Shown here: piece by piece, positions 33,904-42,210 of the stretch
How the letters are laid out: each line of letters starts with the position of its first letter
Position numbering within the stretch: position 1 is the first letter of the stretch
Source: Geminicoccaceae bacterium
Lineage (GTDB): Bacteria; Pseudomonadota; Alphaproteobacteria; Geminicoccales; Geminicoccaceae
Length of the DNA stretch: 64,000 bases
Direction of reading: 5' to 3'
Assembly: GCA_020638465.1 (NCBI GenBank)
Contig: JACKIM010000003.1
Span: forward strand, 139,001-203,000
The notes under the pieces: model-generated
What the model was told of the DNA's origin: nothing
Database searches by the model: none
What the model saw: only the letters and a program-made list of their open reading frames with translations
Program-made: the position numbers and the translations under genes

Positions 33904-34006
33904 AGCGTTTCCCGATTAGGTGAAATCGGAAAACTGGCTCTATCTGTTTGTTTCGACGCATTTCCTGATCGTTCAGGCTATTCCGCCTGAACGGGAAAAG
34001 CTCTAG
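33900..34006. repeat. MITE-like 107-base inverted-repeat element between higB and higA
   Basis: The left end CTAGAGCGTTTCCCGATTAG mirrors the right end (reverse complement CTAGAGCTTTTCCCGTTCAG), 16 of the first 20 positions matching. The interior holds TGAAATCGGAAAAC and TTCAGGCTATTCCGCCTGAA, the latter able to form its own stem. No coding capacity. Elements with TAGAGC...GCTCTA ends are familiar to me from rhizobial intergenic regions. It pushes higA about 150 bases away from higB, unusual for a toxin-antitoxin operon. Confidence 0.65.
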
Positions 34007-34054
34007 ATTTCGGGAGGGGGGCCTCCCTTTTCTCAACCAGTGCAGAGCGCAAGC

Positions 34055-34369
34055 ATGAGCATGAACCACATCACAGATATGAAGCGCCCCCCAACCCATC
34101 CGGGGGAGCTTCTGCATGAGCAGCTTGAGGAGATTGGCATGTCGGTATCCGCAGCCGCTCGTCATCTGGGTATCAGCCGTGTTCACCTACACCGGGTACT
34201 GTCCGGGAAGAATCCAGTCAGCGGGGAGGTCGCCGTGAAGCTCGGGCGTATGTTTGGCAACGGACCTGATCTTTGGGCCAGGATGCAGCTTGCCCATGAT
34301 CTATGGTATGCCGAGCGCGCTGTGCCGCTCGATGCTGTGCCACGTCTTGAGCGCGGTGCTGCAGGCTGA
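34055..34369 (+). CDS. higA: HigA-like antitoxin (XRE family)
   Basis: About 104 residues with the HigA signature MKRPPTHPGELLHEQLEEIG and helix-turn-helix SVSAAARHLGISRVHLHRVL followed by SGKNPVSGEVAVKLGRMFGN, WARMQLAHDLWYAE. It neutralises HigB and represses the operon. The start could be ATG 34055, 34061 or 34079; the last begins exactly at the family's conserved MKRPPTHPGE. A GGGAGG-GGGG-CCTCCC hairpin lies upstream near 34012. The C-terminus runs up to an IS5 remnant and may have been altered by it. Confidence 0.85.
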   Translation: MSMNHITDMKRPPTHPGELLHEQLEEIGMSVSAAARHLGISRVHLHRVLSGKNPVSGEVAVKLGRMFGNGPDLWARMQLAHDLWYAERAVPLDAVPRLERGAAG

Positions 34370-34794
34370 TTGGATCATGTCACTTTTCGAAGCGGGCGGG
34401 CGGGTCCGTTCGGTCACGGCCGATGGTGCTTATAACGGCGCTCCGGTCTATGCCGCCATTCGCGATGCCCGGCCCAAACACTCGCCACCGAAGATCGTCG
34501 TTCCGCCTCCACGCAACTCGATCCCGCCGCCCGGCCAGGCAGATGGAGGAACGACGCGTGAATGTCATGCCGCCGAAATCGCAGATCACGGTCGCATGGC
34601 CTGGCAGAAGAAGCATGGATATGGCCGGCAGTCACTGGTGGAAACCGCCATCTCAAGGATCAAGCGTTTGAGCAATGACGGCCATTTGTCGGCGCGCTTC
34701 CTTTGGCACTCAGTGTCAGGAGATCGCTCTGGTCATTGCCGCAGCGAACAAGATGATCCGCGATACCAAGCCCGTCACCGTGAGAGTGGCATGA
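34370..34794 (+). pseudogene. IS5-family transposase, C-terminal remnant with frameshift
   Basis: The frame gives SVTADGAYNGAPVYAAIRDA (catalytic Asp), IADHGRMAWQKKHGYGRQSL and VETAISRIKR (catalytic Glu); after a frameshift near 34720 another frame gives EIALVIAAANKMIRDTKPVT and ends VRVA-stop at 34794. These are the last ~140 residues of an IS5-type DDE transposase. The N-terminal half is missing. It joins directly to the end of higA. Confidence 0.8.
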
Positions 34795-34989
34795 AAAATG
34801 AGCAGGGAGGGACGAATTCCGCCCGAACCTCGATCCATGTACCAAAGCCATCGTTGGAGTTCCATTCGCGTGCGTGGTTGCTCACGAATGAAAGCCCACG
34901 ATGGACTGCCGGAGCCGTCCAAACTATGCTTACCTACCCGGCAAAGCGGGGAGGTCTCCCGCTGACACTAGATAGGAGATACGTCGCGG

Positions 34990-35799
34990 ATGATCGATAA
35001 GCTGAAGATGCAGGAGTTGACCTCGCAGGAAGCGCGCGAACACTTGACCGGTGATGCCGTCATTCTGCTGCCGATGGGATCGCTGGAAGACCAGGGTACG
35101 CATGCGCCGATGGGCGACTATCTGGCCGCCGAGTGCGTGGCGCTGGAAATGGCGCGAACCGCCCGCGGCTACGGAGTTCCGACTTTTGTAGCACCGCCCA
35201 TTCCCTTTGGCGGTAAGGACTATTTCGATTCAAGCTATGGCGGCATTTCTATCCGGCTATCGACTCTGACGGCACTGCTGGACGACATGATCGAAGGACT
35301 TGTGCGGCACGGTTTGCGCAAGATCCTGATCATCAACGGCCATGGCGGCAACGTCCCGGCGATCACAGAGGTGGCGGTACGTTGGCGCGACAAGGAAGGC
35401 ATCTTTATCCCATCGATGTATCTCTGGCAGATCGCCTATGGCCTATTGCCGGAAATTCTTGGGGCGGAGACGGCCAAGAAATCGTCTGGTCACGGCGGTG
35501 ATCCGCTCACCTCGATAGGGCTTTACCACTATCCCGGCATCCTGCGTCCAGATCTGATGCGGCCGCCTGCGAGAAGCGGCAAGGTCAAGGGTGTCGACAT
35601 TGGCGGTTTCGCCGCGATCCGTTATGCGGGGGTCAACATCCAAGCACCGGTTCTTGCCGCCGAGACGGCGCCCGATGGGGTCTGGATGGGTGATCCGAAA
35701 CTGAGCACCGCCGAAACCGGCAAGGTGCTAACCGAACGGCTTTGTGAAATCGGTGCCGGACTGATCCGCGATCACATCGCTCCGGGTTATCCAGAATGA
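34990..35799 (+). CDS. Creatininase-family metal-dependent amidohydrolase (variant active site)
   Basis: A 269-residue creatininase-fold protein. Family segments are ILLPMGSLEDQGTHAPMGDY near residues 26-45, ILIINGHGGNVPAITEVAVR near 113-132 and SSGHGGDPLTSIGLYHYPGI near 166-185. Creatininase itself has E-x-H and HAGE at the metal site; here these read E-D-Q and H-G-G-D, so the metal site differs and creatinine is unlikely to be the substrate. It stands alone, flanked by IS5 and IS66 remnants, with AGGAGA upstream of the ATG. It seems intact, so it may be a survivor of a larger cluster. Confidence 0.8.
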   Translation: MIDKLKMQELTSQEAREHLTGDAVILLPMGSLEDQGTHAPMGDYLAAECVALEMARTARGYGVPTFVAPPIPFGGKDYFDSSYGGISIRLSTLTALLDDMIEGLVRHGLRKILIINGHGGNVPAITEVAVRWRDKEGIFIPSMYLWQIAYGLLPEILGAETAKKSSGHGGDPLTSIGLYHYPGILRPDLMRPPARSGKVKGVDIGGFAAIRYAGVNIQAPVLAAETAPDGVWMGDPKLSTAETGKVLTERLCEIGAGLIRDHIAPGYPE

Positions 35800-35844
35800 T
35801 GGCTCAATGATGGGGTGGACGCCTCCTCCCGACGGCATCGAATT

Positions 35845-36100
35845 GTGCCAAGAACGGGTCGTTCCGGTAGGTGTGGCTCTGGGACGCAAGGCATGGCTCT
35901 TCGCGGGTTCGCCGCGGGGTGGCGAGCGTGCCGCCTTCATGTACTCCCTGATCGTCACCGCCAGGCTCAACGACATCGACCCGCAGGCCTGGTTCGCCGA
36001 CGTCCTCGCCCGGATGCCGGGCCTGCCCGTCCGGCAACTGGCGGACCTTCTGCCATGGAACTGGTCCGCCCGACAAAGACAGGCGCCCGAGGCAGCCTGA
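35845..36100 (+). pseudogene. IS66-family transposase, C-terminal remnant
   Basis: The frame reads VALGRKAWLFAGSPRGGERA, FMYSLIVTARLNDIDPQAWFADVLARMP and LADLLPWNW, the diagnostic end of the IS66 TnpC transposase. Nothing of the catalytic core remains. Its downstream neighbour is the small IS66 passenger frame at 36101, so the right end of one IS66 element is preserved here. Confidence 0.85.
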
Positions 36101-36401
36101 TGGCCCGCGTTACCTGCGTCTTCACTCTCGAACACGTCGCAAGAATGATCGGCGAGAACCAGGAGCTCCTCGAAAAGTCATCGCCGCCAATTCCGACAGC
36201 GTCAACTATGGCGAGATGATCGACGTCGTCGACGGAACCGAAACCGACATCAAGGCCTTCACCAAACGCGGCATCGAGAGCCTGCAGGAACTCCTCGAAG
36301 ACATCCGCTCATGGCCCGGCGGCATCCGCCAGTTCCTCATTACAGAACAATGTGAACCAGAACTTATCGAGCACATCATGGCTGACGAGCCTGGCAAGTG
36401 A
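36101..36401 (+). pseudogene. IS66-associated small protein, one-base frameshift
   Basis: The start ATG gives MARVTCVFTLEHVARMIGEN QELLE in one frame; the continuation KVIAANSDSVNYGEMIDVVD and GTETDIKAFTKRGIESLQEL, LEDIRSWPGGIRQFL lies in the next. A single missing base near 36176 separates them. Small conserved proteins of this kind follow tnpC in many IS66 elements. Function unknown; broken here. Confidence 0.6.
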
Positions 36402-36582
36402 AAAACAGTGGCCTTCACCGCAGGCTTACGATTGCTCTGAATGATCAACCAGAGGAACCGGCCACCTGCCTTTGGTCGGTAGACATCGAGCCGGTTCATC
36501 AGAACTGTCTGTATCCCGCAAGTGGCAACCCGTGTTCATCGACGTAGCGGTTCGAACGTTCCATGCCCCTAGCATGGGCTGA

Positions 36583-36723
36583 GCGATCCCAGGCTTGAGG
36601 AAAGCCTGCGGGTTCGGCTCGATTTCACCGGACTTGAGCTGCACAAACCGGTTCCGGACGAGACCACCCATTGCCGTTTTCGCAATGCGCTCACCATCGA
36701 AGCCGAAATGGCGAAGGCTGTAT
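36583..36723 (+). pseudogene. IS5-family transposase, short N-terminal remnant
   Basis: One frame reads SDPRLEESLRVRLDFTGLEL, HKPVPDETTHCRFRNALTIE before a stop at 36723. The L-S-D-P-x-x-E-E-x-L and PDETTxCRFR patterns are the N-terminal domain of IS5/IS1182-type transposases. About 47 residues remain. The surrounding 36402-36582 and 36724-36825 hold nothing I can identify. Confidence 0.65.
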
Positions 36724-36825
36724 AAACTACATCGAAAACTCGTTTAACTCGACTCGAATCCGAATTTGCAACAGAGCCGCATGTTGTGGCTCTGACCGAT
36801 CGCCAGACGGGCCGCCAGGAACGAC

Positions 36826-37866
36826 TTACGACCGCACGATGAGCCTATGCTGAAGGAACGTTCGCGAAACCTCACCCTTTGCCCAGGCATCCTTAAGGCA
36901 TGACACGATTGCATCGCCGAAATCCTCGTAGGGGACGCGCACTGACGACAGCCAGGGCGCGATCCACTCGTTCAGGGGATTGTCGTCGAAGCCGATGATC
37001 CTGCAGGTTTCCGGCACCCCGATTTCGCGCTCGCGCAAAGCCCGGGCGGCACCGTAGGCAATGAGGTCACTCAGGCAAAAGATGACGTCCGGCGCATGCC
37101 CGGTGTCGTTCAGCCGGCACGAGGCGAGCTCGAAACCGGTTTTGAGATGGTCGGGCGACATCGATCCGCGAACGTCGATGCCGGCATCGGGAAGCAGGGA
37201 CCCGAGCTGTTTTCGGAACATGTTTACACGTTCTCGCGTCGCAGATGACGAGATCGGACCGTGGATCACGAGAACATGCTTCGCCTGCCATGCGGCGACC
37301 TGCTCGGCAACATCCCGTCCGGCGACACGGTTATCGATGCCGACATAAGATGCTGGCACGTTGTGCGGGTGCTCGCGGTTGACGAAGAGAACCGTTTCGC
37401 CGGCAGCCATGATCTGTTCTAGAACCGGGCTCTCCACGGCACCCAGCAGCACGAAGGCGCTCACCAGTTGCGCCCGCATCTCGCGCAGATATTCGTCCTG
37501 CAGGTCGGCAGAATCGTGGCTGTCGCAAAGTGCCATGACATAGCCGGCCTCGCGCAGGGCGGCTTCCGTCGAGGCGGTAATGGCGGACATGGCCGGATTG
37601 GCGAGATTGGCGGCGATGACGGCGACAATGCGGCTTTCCCGCCGCCGCAGCGCCTGGCCAGCACCGGAAGGACGGTAGCCGAGTTCGTCGATGGCGGCAC
37701 GCACGCGGGCAATCGTGTCGACGGAAGCCTTGTTCGCAACGCCGTTGACGACGCGCGAGACCGTGGCGATGGAGACACCTGCGCGCTCGGCGACGGTGGT
37801 CAGGGAAACCTGCCGCCGCGCCCCGGACCGACCCGCCTCTTCCCGCGAACTTGCCAAATTTTCCAC
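36826..37866 (-). CDS. LacI-family transcriptional repressor
   Basis: A 346-residue LacI/GalR protein. The helix-turn-helix and hinge are VSLTTVAERAGVSIATVSRV followed by VNGVANKASVDTIARVRAAI and a hinge near YRPSGAGQALRR; a sugar-binding effector domain follows, with SDLIAYGAARALREREIGVP and IIGFDDNPLNEWIAPWLSSV. It is divergent from the ABC importer operon and a perfect LacI-type palindrome lies in between at 37918-37931. It therefore most likely represses that operon until a sugar or uronide is present. Confidence 0.93.
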   Translation of the reverse strand: MENLASSREEAGRSGARRQVSLTTVAERAGVSIATVSRVVNGVANKASVDTIARVRAAIDELGYRPSGAGQALRRRESRIVAVIAANLANPAMSAITASTEAALREAGYVMALCDSHDSADLQDEYLREMRAQLVSAFVLLGAVESPVLEQIMAAGETVLFVNREHPHNVPASYVGIDNRVAGRDVAEQVAAWQAKHVLVIHGPISSSATRERVNMFRKQLGSLLPDAGIDVRGSMSPDHLKTGFELASCRLNDTGHAPDVIFCLSDLIAYGAARALREREIGVPETCRIIGFDDNPLNEWIAPWLSSVRVPYEDFGDAIVSCLKDAWAKGEVSRTFLQHRLIVRS

Positions 37867-37917
37867 TCTCCACCTGCCCTATTGCCAAGACAGAGGATGC
37901 ATGCCTATGATGCAAAG

Positions 37918-37931
37918 GGTAAACGTTTACC
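37918..37931. promoter_or_regulatory. Perfect LacI-family operator palindrome
   Basis: GGTAAACGTTTACC is a perfect 14-base palindrome with the central CG typical of LacI/GalR operators (AAACGTTT core). It lies 51 bases upstream of the regulator start and 57 upstream of the importer's first gene, so one site can control both directions. Confidence 0.85.
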
Positions 37932-37988
37932 TTTATGGCTTCAAACACACTTTGACGCCATCGACAGGCGATCATTCGGGAGGCAAAA

Positions 37989-39272
37989 GTGAAGATGATC
38001 AAGACCGTTCTTGCCGGCACCGCGGTGCTGGCACTGTGCGCCGGCGGCAGCGCCGAAGCCGAGGAACTGGTGATCTGGCACGATCTGGGCGACAACGGCA
38101 ACGCCTGGTTCGAGGCTGCCAGCGCGGCTTTCGCCAAGGAGCATCCGGGTGTCACCGTCAAACCGCTCAACTATCCGACCGACCAGTGGTTCGGCCGCGT
38201 GATCGGTGCGATCAACACCGACACCGCACCGGACCTGATCTTCAACAACTACGAGCGCGTGATCCGCATCGAGACCCAGACCGAGCGTCTGGTGGACCTC
38301 AAGGACGTGCTCGCCTCGATCGACACCAGCGCCTTTCTGACCGACGCCGATCTGTCGGTAGCGCAATATGGCGGCAAGACGATCATCCTGCCCGTACAGC
38401 GGGTACAGATGAGCTTCGGCGTACGCACCTCGTGGCTGGAGAAGACTGGCGAGACCTTCCCCGCCACCTGGGATGATGTGAAGCGGATTGCGGTCAAGTT
38501 CGGTGCGGACGACCCCGACGGCAACGGCAGTGACGATACCTTCGGCCTCGCTCTGGAAGCGGCCAAGCCGCGCGACCTCATCCACATGCTCGATCTCTTC
38601 ACCTTCGGCGCCGGCCTGCGGCATACGCTCGTCGACCCGGACGGCAATGTCGTCATCGACGATCCCGAACATGCCGAGGTCCTCAAGGAATTCCTGAAGA
38701 CCTTCACCGAATACGGCTTCGTCGCACCGGATACGATCAATCACTCCTTCGGTGAAATGTATCAGGTGATCGAGGGTGGCCGGGCGGGGATGTTCCGGGT
38801 CGGCGACTGGAACGTCAAGAAGTGGGACAGCGAGGCGCTGAATGGCGATTTCCAGGTCGGTCCATGGCCGGCGTTCTTCGCCGACAAGGAAAGTGCGGTC
38901 GTGATCGGCGGCATGCGCGGTGTCGCCGTGCCGGAGAATTCGCCGAACAAGGACATGGCGGTCGAATTCGCCAAGTCCCTCCTGTCCAAGCCGGCGCAGC
39001 AGGCATCGCTCGAATTTGTCGGCGCTGCCGTGCGCAAGGACCTCGACATCTCCGATCTGTCCGAACGCCGCCAGTACTTCGCCGCGGCCAGGGGCCATCT
39101 GAACGCCTACGATTTCCCGGAGGCCAGCCTGCCCTACTACCCCGAACTCGAGGCCGAGTTCCATCGCCGCCTGCTCGATGCGATCGCCAATCCGCCCTCG
39201 GACTGGGACGCGTTCATCAAGGAGACGGCCGAGGCCATGCGCGACGAGGTCGAACGTCTGAAAGAAGGCTGA
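37989..39272 (+). CDS. Sugar ABC importer extracellular binding protein (family 1)
   Basis: A 427-residue MalE/UgpB-type binding protein. The GTG at 37989 is preferred over ATG 37995 because GGGAGG at 37977-37982 is better spaced for it. The signal peptide ends near GGSAEA, and the mature protein starts EELVIWHDLGDNGNAWFEAA. The family pattern DTAPDLIFNNYERVIRIETQ and GMFRVGDWNVKKW are visible. It is first in the operon with two permeases, a toroid-like protein and a GH2 enzyme, pointing to an oligosaccharide or glycoside ligand, probably containing uronic acid. Confidence 0.9.
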   Translation: MKMIKTVLAGTAVLALCAGGSAEAEELVIWHDLGDNGNAWFEAASAAFAKEHPGVTVKPLNYPTDQWFGRVIGAINTDTAPDLIFNNYERVIRIETQTERLVDLKDVLASIDTSAFLTDADLSVAQYGGKTIILPVQRVQMSFGVRTSWLEKTGETFPATWDDVKRIAVKFGADDPDGNGSDDTFGLALEAAKPRDLIHMLDLFTFGAGLRHTLVDPDGNVVIDDPEHAEVLKEFLKTFTEYGFVAPDTINHSFGEMYQVIEGGRAGMFRVGDWNVKKWDSEALNGDFQVGPWPAFFADKESAVVIGGMRGVAVPENSPNKDMAVEFAKSLLSKPAQQASLEFVGAAVRKDLDISDLSERRQYFAAARGHLNAYDFPEASLPYYPELEAEFHRRLLDAIANPPSDWDAFIKETAEAMRDEVERLKEG

Positions 39273-39297
39273 TCGCTCGTCGACGATCCTCCTTGAT

Positions 39298-39323
39298 CCT
39301 GTCCGGCCGCACGGCCGGGCAGG
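39298..39323 (+). terminator. Intercistronic hairpin between ABC binding-protein and permease genes
   Basis: CCTGTCCGGCCG at 39298-39309 pairs with CGGCCGGGCAGG at 39312-39323 (eleven Watson-Crick pairs and one G-U in theory, with the innermost opening to form the loop). No T-run follows. It lies between the binding-protein gene and the first permease, as in other transporter operons of this window. Confidence 0.6.
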
Positions 39324-39341
39324 CAGACCGGAAAGCATGAC

Positions 39342-40232
39342 ATGGCCACCGCCACCGTTCCCATATCCGCCAACAAGGTCTGGGTATTCTACGCGTTCGC
39401 GCTGCCGTTCGCGCTGTTGACGATCATCTTCGGCCTCTGGCCGATCGTGCTCAGCTTCGACGTATCCCTGACCAAATCGGCAACCGCCCTGCGCCCGGAG
39501 CCCGACTATGTGGGCCTTTCGAACTACGCCAAGGTGCTCTCGGATCCGACCTTCATCCGCTCACTCATCGCGACGCTATTCTACACGGCCATCGCGGTGA
39601 TTGCCAATCTCGCCTTCGCGCTGGTCTACGCTCTGCTCCTCAATTCGACGGCCATCGGCCCCGGCAAGACCTTCTTCAAGGTGGCCATGTTCCTGCCGGT
39701 GGTAACACCCGATCTGGCCGGCTATGTCGTCTGGCGCTGGCTGTACGACCAGAGTTTCGGTGCGGTGAATGCCTTCCTCAAGCTGGTCGGCCTGCCCGCG
39801 TTCGGCGGGATCGCATCGCCGGACACGGCGGTGATCGCCATCCTGATCGCCGAACTCTGGCATCACGCCGGGTTCTATGTGCTGATCTTCCTTGCCAATC
39901 TCGCCATCTGCGACCGCGCGCTGGAAGAAGCGGCGTCCATCGACGGCGCCAATCGCTGGCAGCGCAAGGTGCTCATCGTGCTGCCGCAGCTGAAGCCGGC
40001 GCTGATCATCAACGGCGTCTACGCCATCATCCAGTTCCTCAAGACCTTCACCGTCGTCGTCGTCATGACCAAGGGCGGGCCGAACGGTGCGACCAACTTC
40101 GTGAGCTATTACGCCTACAGCCTGTTCGATCAGGGCCGCTACGGCGAGGCCATGGCGATGTCGACCGTGCTGTTCGTGATCGTCGCCATCATCGGACTTC
40201 TGGCCTACCGCATCGGGGAGCGTTCGCGATGA
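39342..40232 (+). CDS. Sugar ABC importer permease (MalF-like)
   Basis: A 296-residue inner-membrane permease with six predicted helices. The cytoplasmic EAA loop is EEAASIDGANRWQRKVLIVLPQLKPALI, which docks to the ATPase. The N-terminus NKVWVFYAFALPFALLTIIFG is the first helix. It overlaps the next permease by four bases. The operon contains no ATPase gene, so a shared MsmK/UgpC-type ATPase from elsewhere must serve it. Confidence 0.92.
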   Translation: MATATVPISANKVWVFYAFALPFALLTIIFGLWPIVLSFDVSLTKSATALRPEPDYVGLSNYAKVLSDPTFIRSLIATLFYTAIAVIANLAFALVYALLLNSTAIGPGKTFFKVAMFLPVVTPDLAGYVVWRWLYDQSFGAVNAFLKLVGLPAFGGIASPDTAVIAILIAELWHHAGFYVLIFLANLAICDRALEEAASIDGANRWQRKVLIVLPQLKPALIINGVYAIIQFLKTFTVVVVMTKGGPNGATNFVSYYAYSLFDQGRYGEAMAMSTVLFVIVAIIGLLAYRIGERSR

Positions 40233-41062
40233 AACATTCCCTGCCTGTCCGGCTGTTCGCCTATGTCATAGCACTCGCGGGCAGCCTGTTCTTTCTCTAT
40301 CCCTATTGGTGGATGCTGCTCGGCGCCTTCCGTCCGGCGGAAGCAGTACTGACCAGTCCCTTACGCCTGTGGCCGGAATCGTTCGACTTCTCGGCCTTCC
40401 GCCAGATTGCCGATATCGGCGGCGTTCCGCTCTGGCGTTACGTCCTTAATTCCATCTTCATAACCGGCCTGTCGACGGTCGTGGGCGTGGCCATCACGGC
40501 CATGGGCGCCTACGCGATCACACGGCGGCCGGATCTCTGGCTGTTCAAGCTGCTGCGCTCGGGCTTTCTCCTGACGATGATGTATCCGTACATGCTGCTC
40601 GTCATTCCCGTGTACATCGTGATGTTCAGTATCGGACTGCTCGGCAGCTATGCCGGCATCATCCTTTTCCTGGCACTGGGACCGGTGCAGTTCTTCCTCT
40701 TCGAACAGTTCTTCCGTTCGATTCCAGGAGAAGTCATAGAGGCGTCCATCGTCGATGGCGCCAATGAGTTCGAGATCCTCCGCCTTGTCGTCCTGCCGAT
40801 GGCAATGCCCGTAGTGGCCACCGTCACGATTATAACCTTTTTGTTGAACTGGGCTCAGTGGTTTCCTGTTCTGGTCATCTCCAGGAGCCCGGATACCTAC
40901 ACGCTGCCGGTAGCTCTCTTGAACATGACCGGCGAGCTCGGCGTCAATTTTCAGGGCATCATGGCGCTCGCCATCATCACGACGATACCAGTGACGATCG
41001 TGTTCCTTATTGCCCAGCGACGGGTGATGCAGGGTATGTCGGATGGTGCGGTGAAGGGTTGA
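40229..41062 (+). CDS. Sugar ABC importer permease (MalG-like)
   Basis: A 277-residue permease with six helices. The EAA loop reads EVIEASIVDGANEFEILRLVVLPMAMPVV. It starts FAYVIALAGSLFFLYPYWWM and ends VIFLIAQRRVMQGMSDGAVKG, the usual MalG C-terminal tail. It forms a heterodimer with the preceding MalF-like protein and is followed two bases later by the toroid-like gene. Confidence 0.92.
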   Translation: MKHSLPVRLFAYVIALAGSLFFLYPYWWMLLGAFRPAEAVLTSPLRLWPESFDFSAFRQIADIGGVPLWRYVLNSIFITGLSTVVGVAITAMGAYAITRRPDLWLFKLLRSGFLLTMMYPYMLLVIPVYIVMFSIGLLGSYAGIILFLALGPVQFFLFEQFFRSIPGEVIEASIVDGANEFEILRLVVLPMAMPVVATVTIITFLLNWAQWFPVLVISRSPDTYTLPVALLNMTGELGVNFQGIMALAIITTIPVTIVFLIAQRRVMQGMSDGAVKG

Positions 41063-41064
41063 GA

Positions 41065-42210
41065 ATGATCGTTCAGGGTTCCGACCTTGCGTTGCAGGAC
41101 ATGATCGACCGGGCGGCTGCCCGCAGCCGGCACTTTCTGGAAAGTCTTCAAGCCAGGAAGAATTACCCCGAAGGCGTCATGCTCTTCGACCGCGGCCAGG
41201 ACGTTGCCCGGTGGCCGGGGATGCTGCTGCCGGGAACCTACAATGGCATCATGTGTCTCGATCTTCTGGGAGCGCTCGCGGACTGGCCCGGCCCGCTCAG
41301 GCTGTCCGTCGCCAACTGGCTGCTTTCGCATCGCTGCGCGAGTGGCGTCTTTCGCATCGAAGGCATGACCGACGATGCCGTGTACAAGCGGCCGGCGCTC
41401 GAGGACACATGGGCCTATATCGATTTCCATGTGACCAATTACACGCTCGGTGCATTGCAGGCTCTGGCACCGGAAGACCGGCCCGTCCTCGACTTCGTTC
41501 GACCGTGGCTCGACCCGGTCTGGCTCAAGGCCTGGCTGGCCGAGCGGGATCTGCGCGACCCCTGGCTGGAAGGCAACAACATCGTCAACCTCGCCAGCTT
41601 TCTCGGGTTGTTGAAGGAAGAAGGTGATCCGTTGACCGTCGGCCGGGTTCGTGAGGCCTTCGCCGTTCTCTTCGACTGGCACGACCGCCTGCAGGAACCG
41701 TCGACAGGGTTCTGGGGTGTCGGGCAGATGCAGGGCGGCGAGCGACTGCTGCACGCCATGGCCGGTTCCATGCACAATTTCCATATCTGGTACGCTTGCG
41801 GACGACAACTGGCCTATCAGGACAGGGCTGTCGATTACGTTCTGTCCCGCGAACCGGTCTGGCATTCGGCCTGCATCGATGTGGATGAGGTCGACCTGCT
41901 CGTGCATGCCGCACAGGGCTCGCCATACCGCAGCGATGAGATCGCAGCATGGCTTCAACGAAAGCTCGAAGCACTTCTGGAAAATCAAAACAGCGATGGC
42001 GGATACCCGGACACGCTCGACAAGCCATGGCGTCAGGACGGCTGGGTGCACGGGCCGGTGATCCAGCCGGGCGTTTCCACAACATTCGCCACATGGTTTC
42101 GCTGGATCGCGATTGCGATGATCGACGGTCATTTGTGGCCGGGACGCCGGAACTGGCGTTTCCGCAGGATGATCGGCATCGGTTACAAAAGGACTGTCGG
42201 GCATGACTGA
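41065..42210 (+). CDS. Alpha/alpha-toroid-like protein of unknown function, linked to uronide uptake
   Basis: A 381-residue cytoplasmic protein (no signal peptide) that I cannot assign to a named family. It is rich in helices and Trp, with repeats of the form ENQNSDGGYPDTLDKPW, WYACGRQL and DPWLEGNNIVNLASFLGLLK, which recall the alpha/alpha barrels of terpene cyclases, prenyltransferases and six-hairpin glycosidases. It starts two bases after the permease stop and overlaps the GH2 gene by eight bases, so it is firmly part of the operon. A glycan lyase, hydrolase or epimerase acting on the same substrate is a reasonable guess. Conserved acidic candidates include D in ACIDVDEVDLL and E in DPWLEGNN. 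Confidence 0.75.
   Translation: MIVQGSDLALQDMIDRAAARSRHFLESLQARKNYPEGVMLFDRGQDVARWPGMLLPGTYNGIMCLDLLGALADWPGPLRLSVANWLLSHRCASGVFRIEGMTDDAVYKRPALEDTWAYIDFHVTNYTLGALQALAPEDRPVLDFVRPWLDPVWLKAWLAERDLRDPWLEGNNIVNLASFLGLLKEEGDPLTVGRVREAFAVLFDWHDRLQEPSTGFWGVGQMQGGERLLHAMAGSMHNFHIWYACGRQLAYQDRAVDYVLSREPVWHSACIDVDEVDLLVHAAQGSPYRSDEIAAWLQRKLEALLENQNSDGGYPDTLDKPWRQDGWVHGPVIQPGVSTTFATWFRWIAIAMIDGHLWPGRRNWRFRRMIGIGYKRTVGHD

Noticed and set aside
34795..34989. The continuous open frame linking the IS5 remnant to the creatininase gene
   Set aside because: The transposase ends at 34794 in another frame; the remaining codons have no family resemblance and simply read through intergenic DNA.
36424..36582. A minus-strand 81-codon frame between the IS66 passenger and the LacI gene
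   Set aside because: Half of it is antisense to the IS5 remnant at 36583-36723 and the rest resembles nothing I know.
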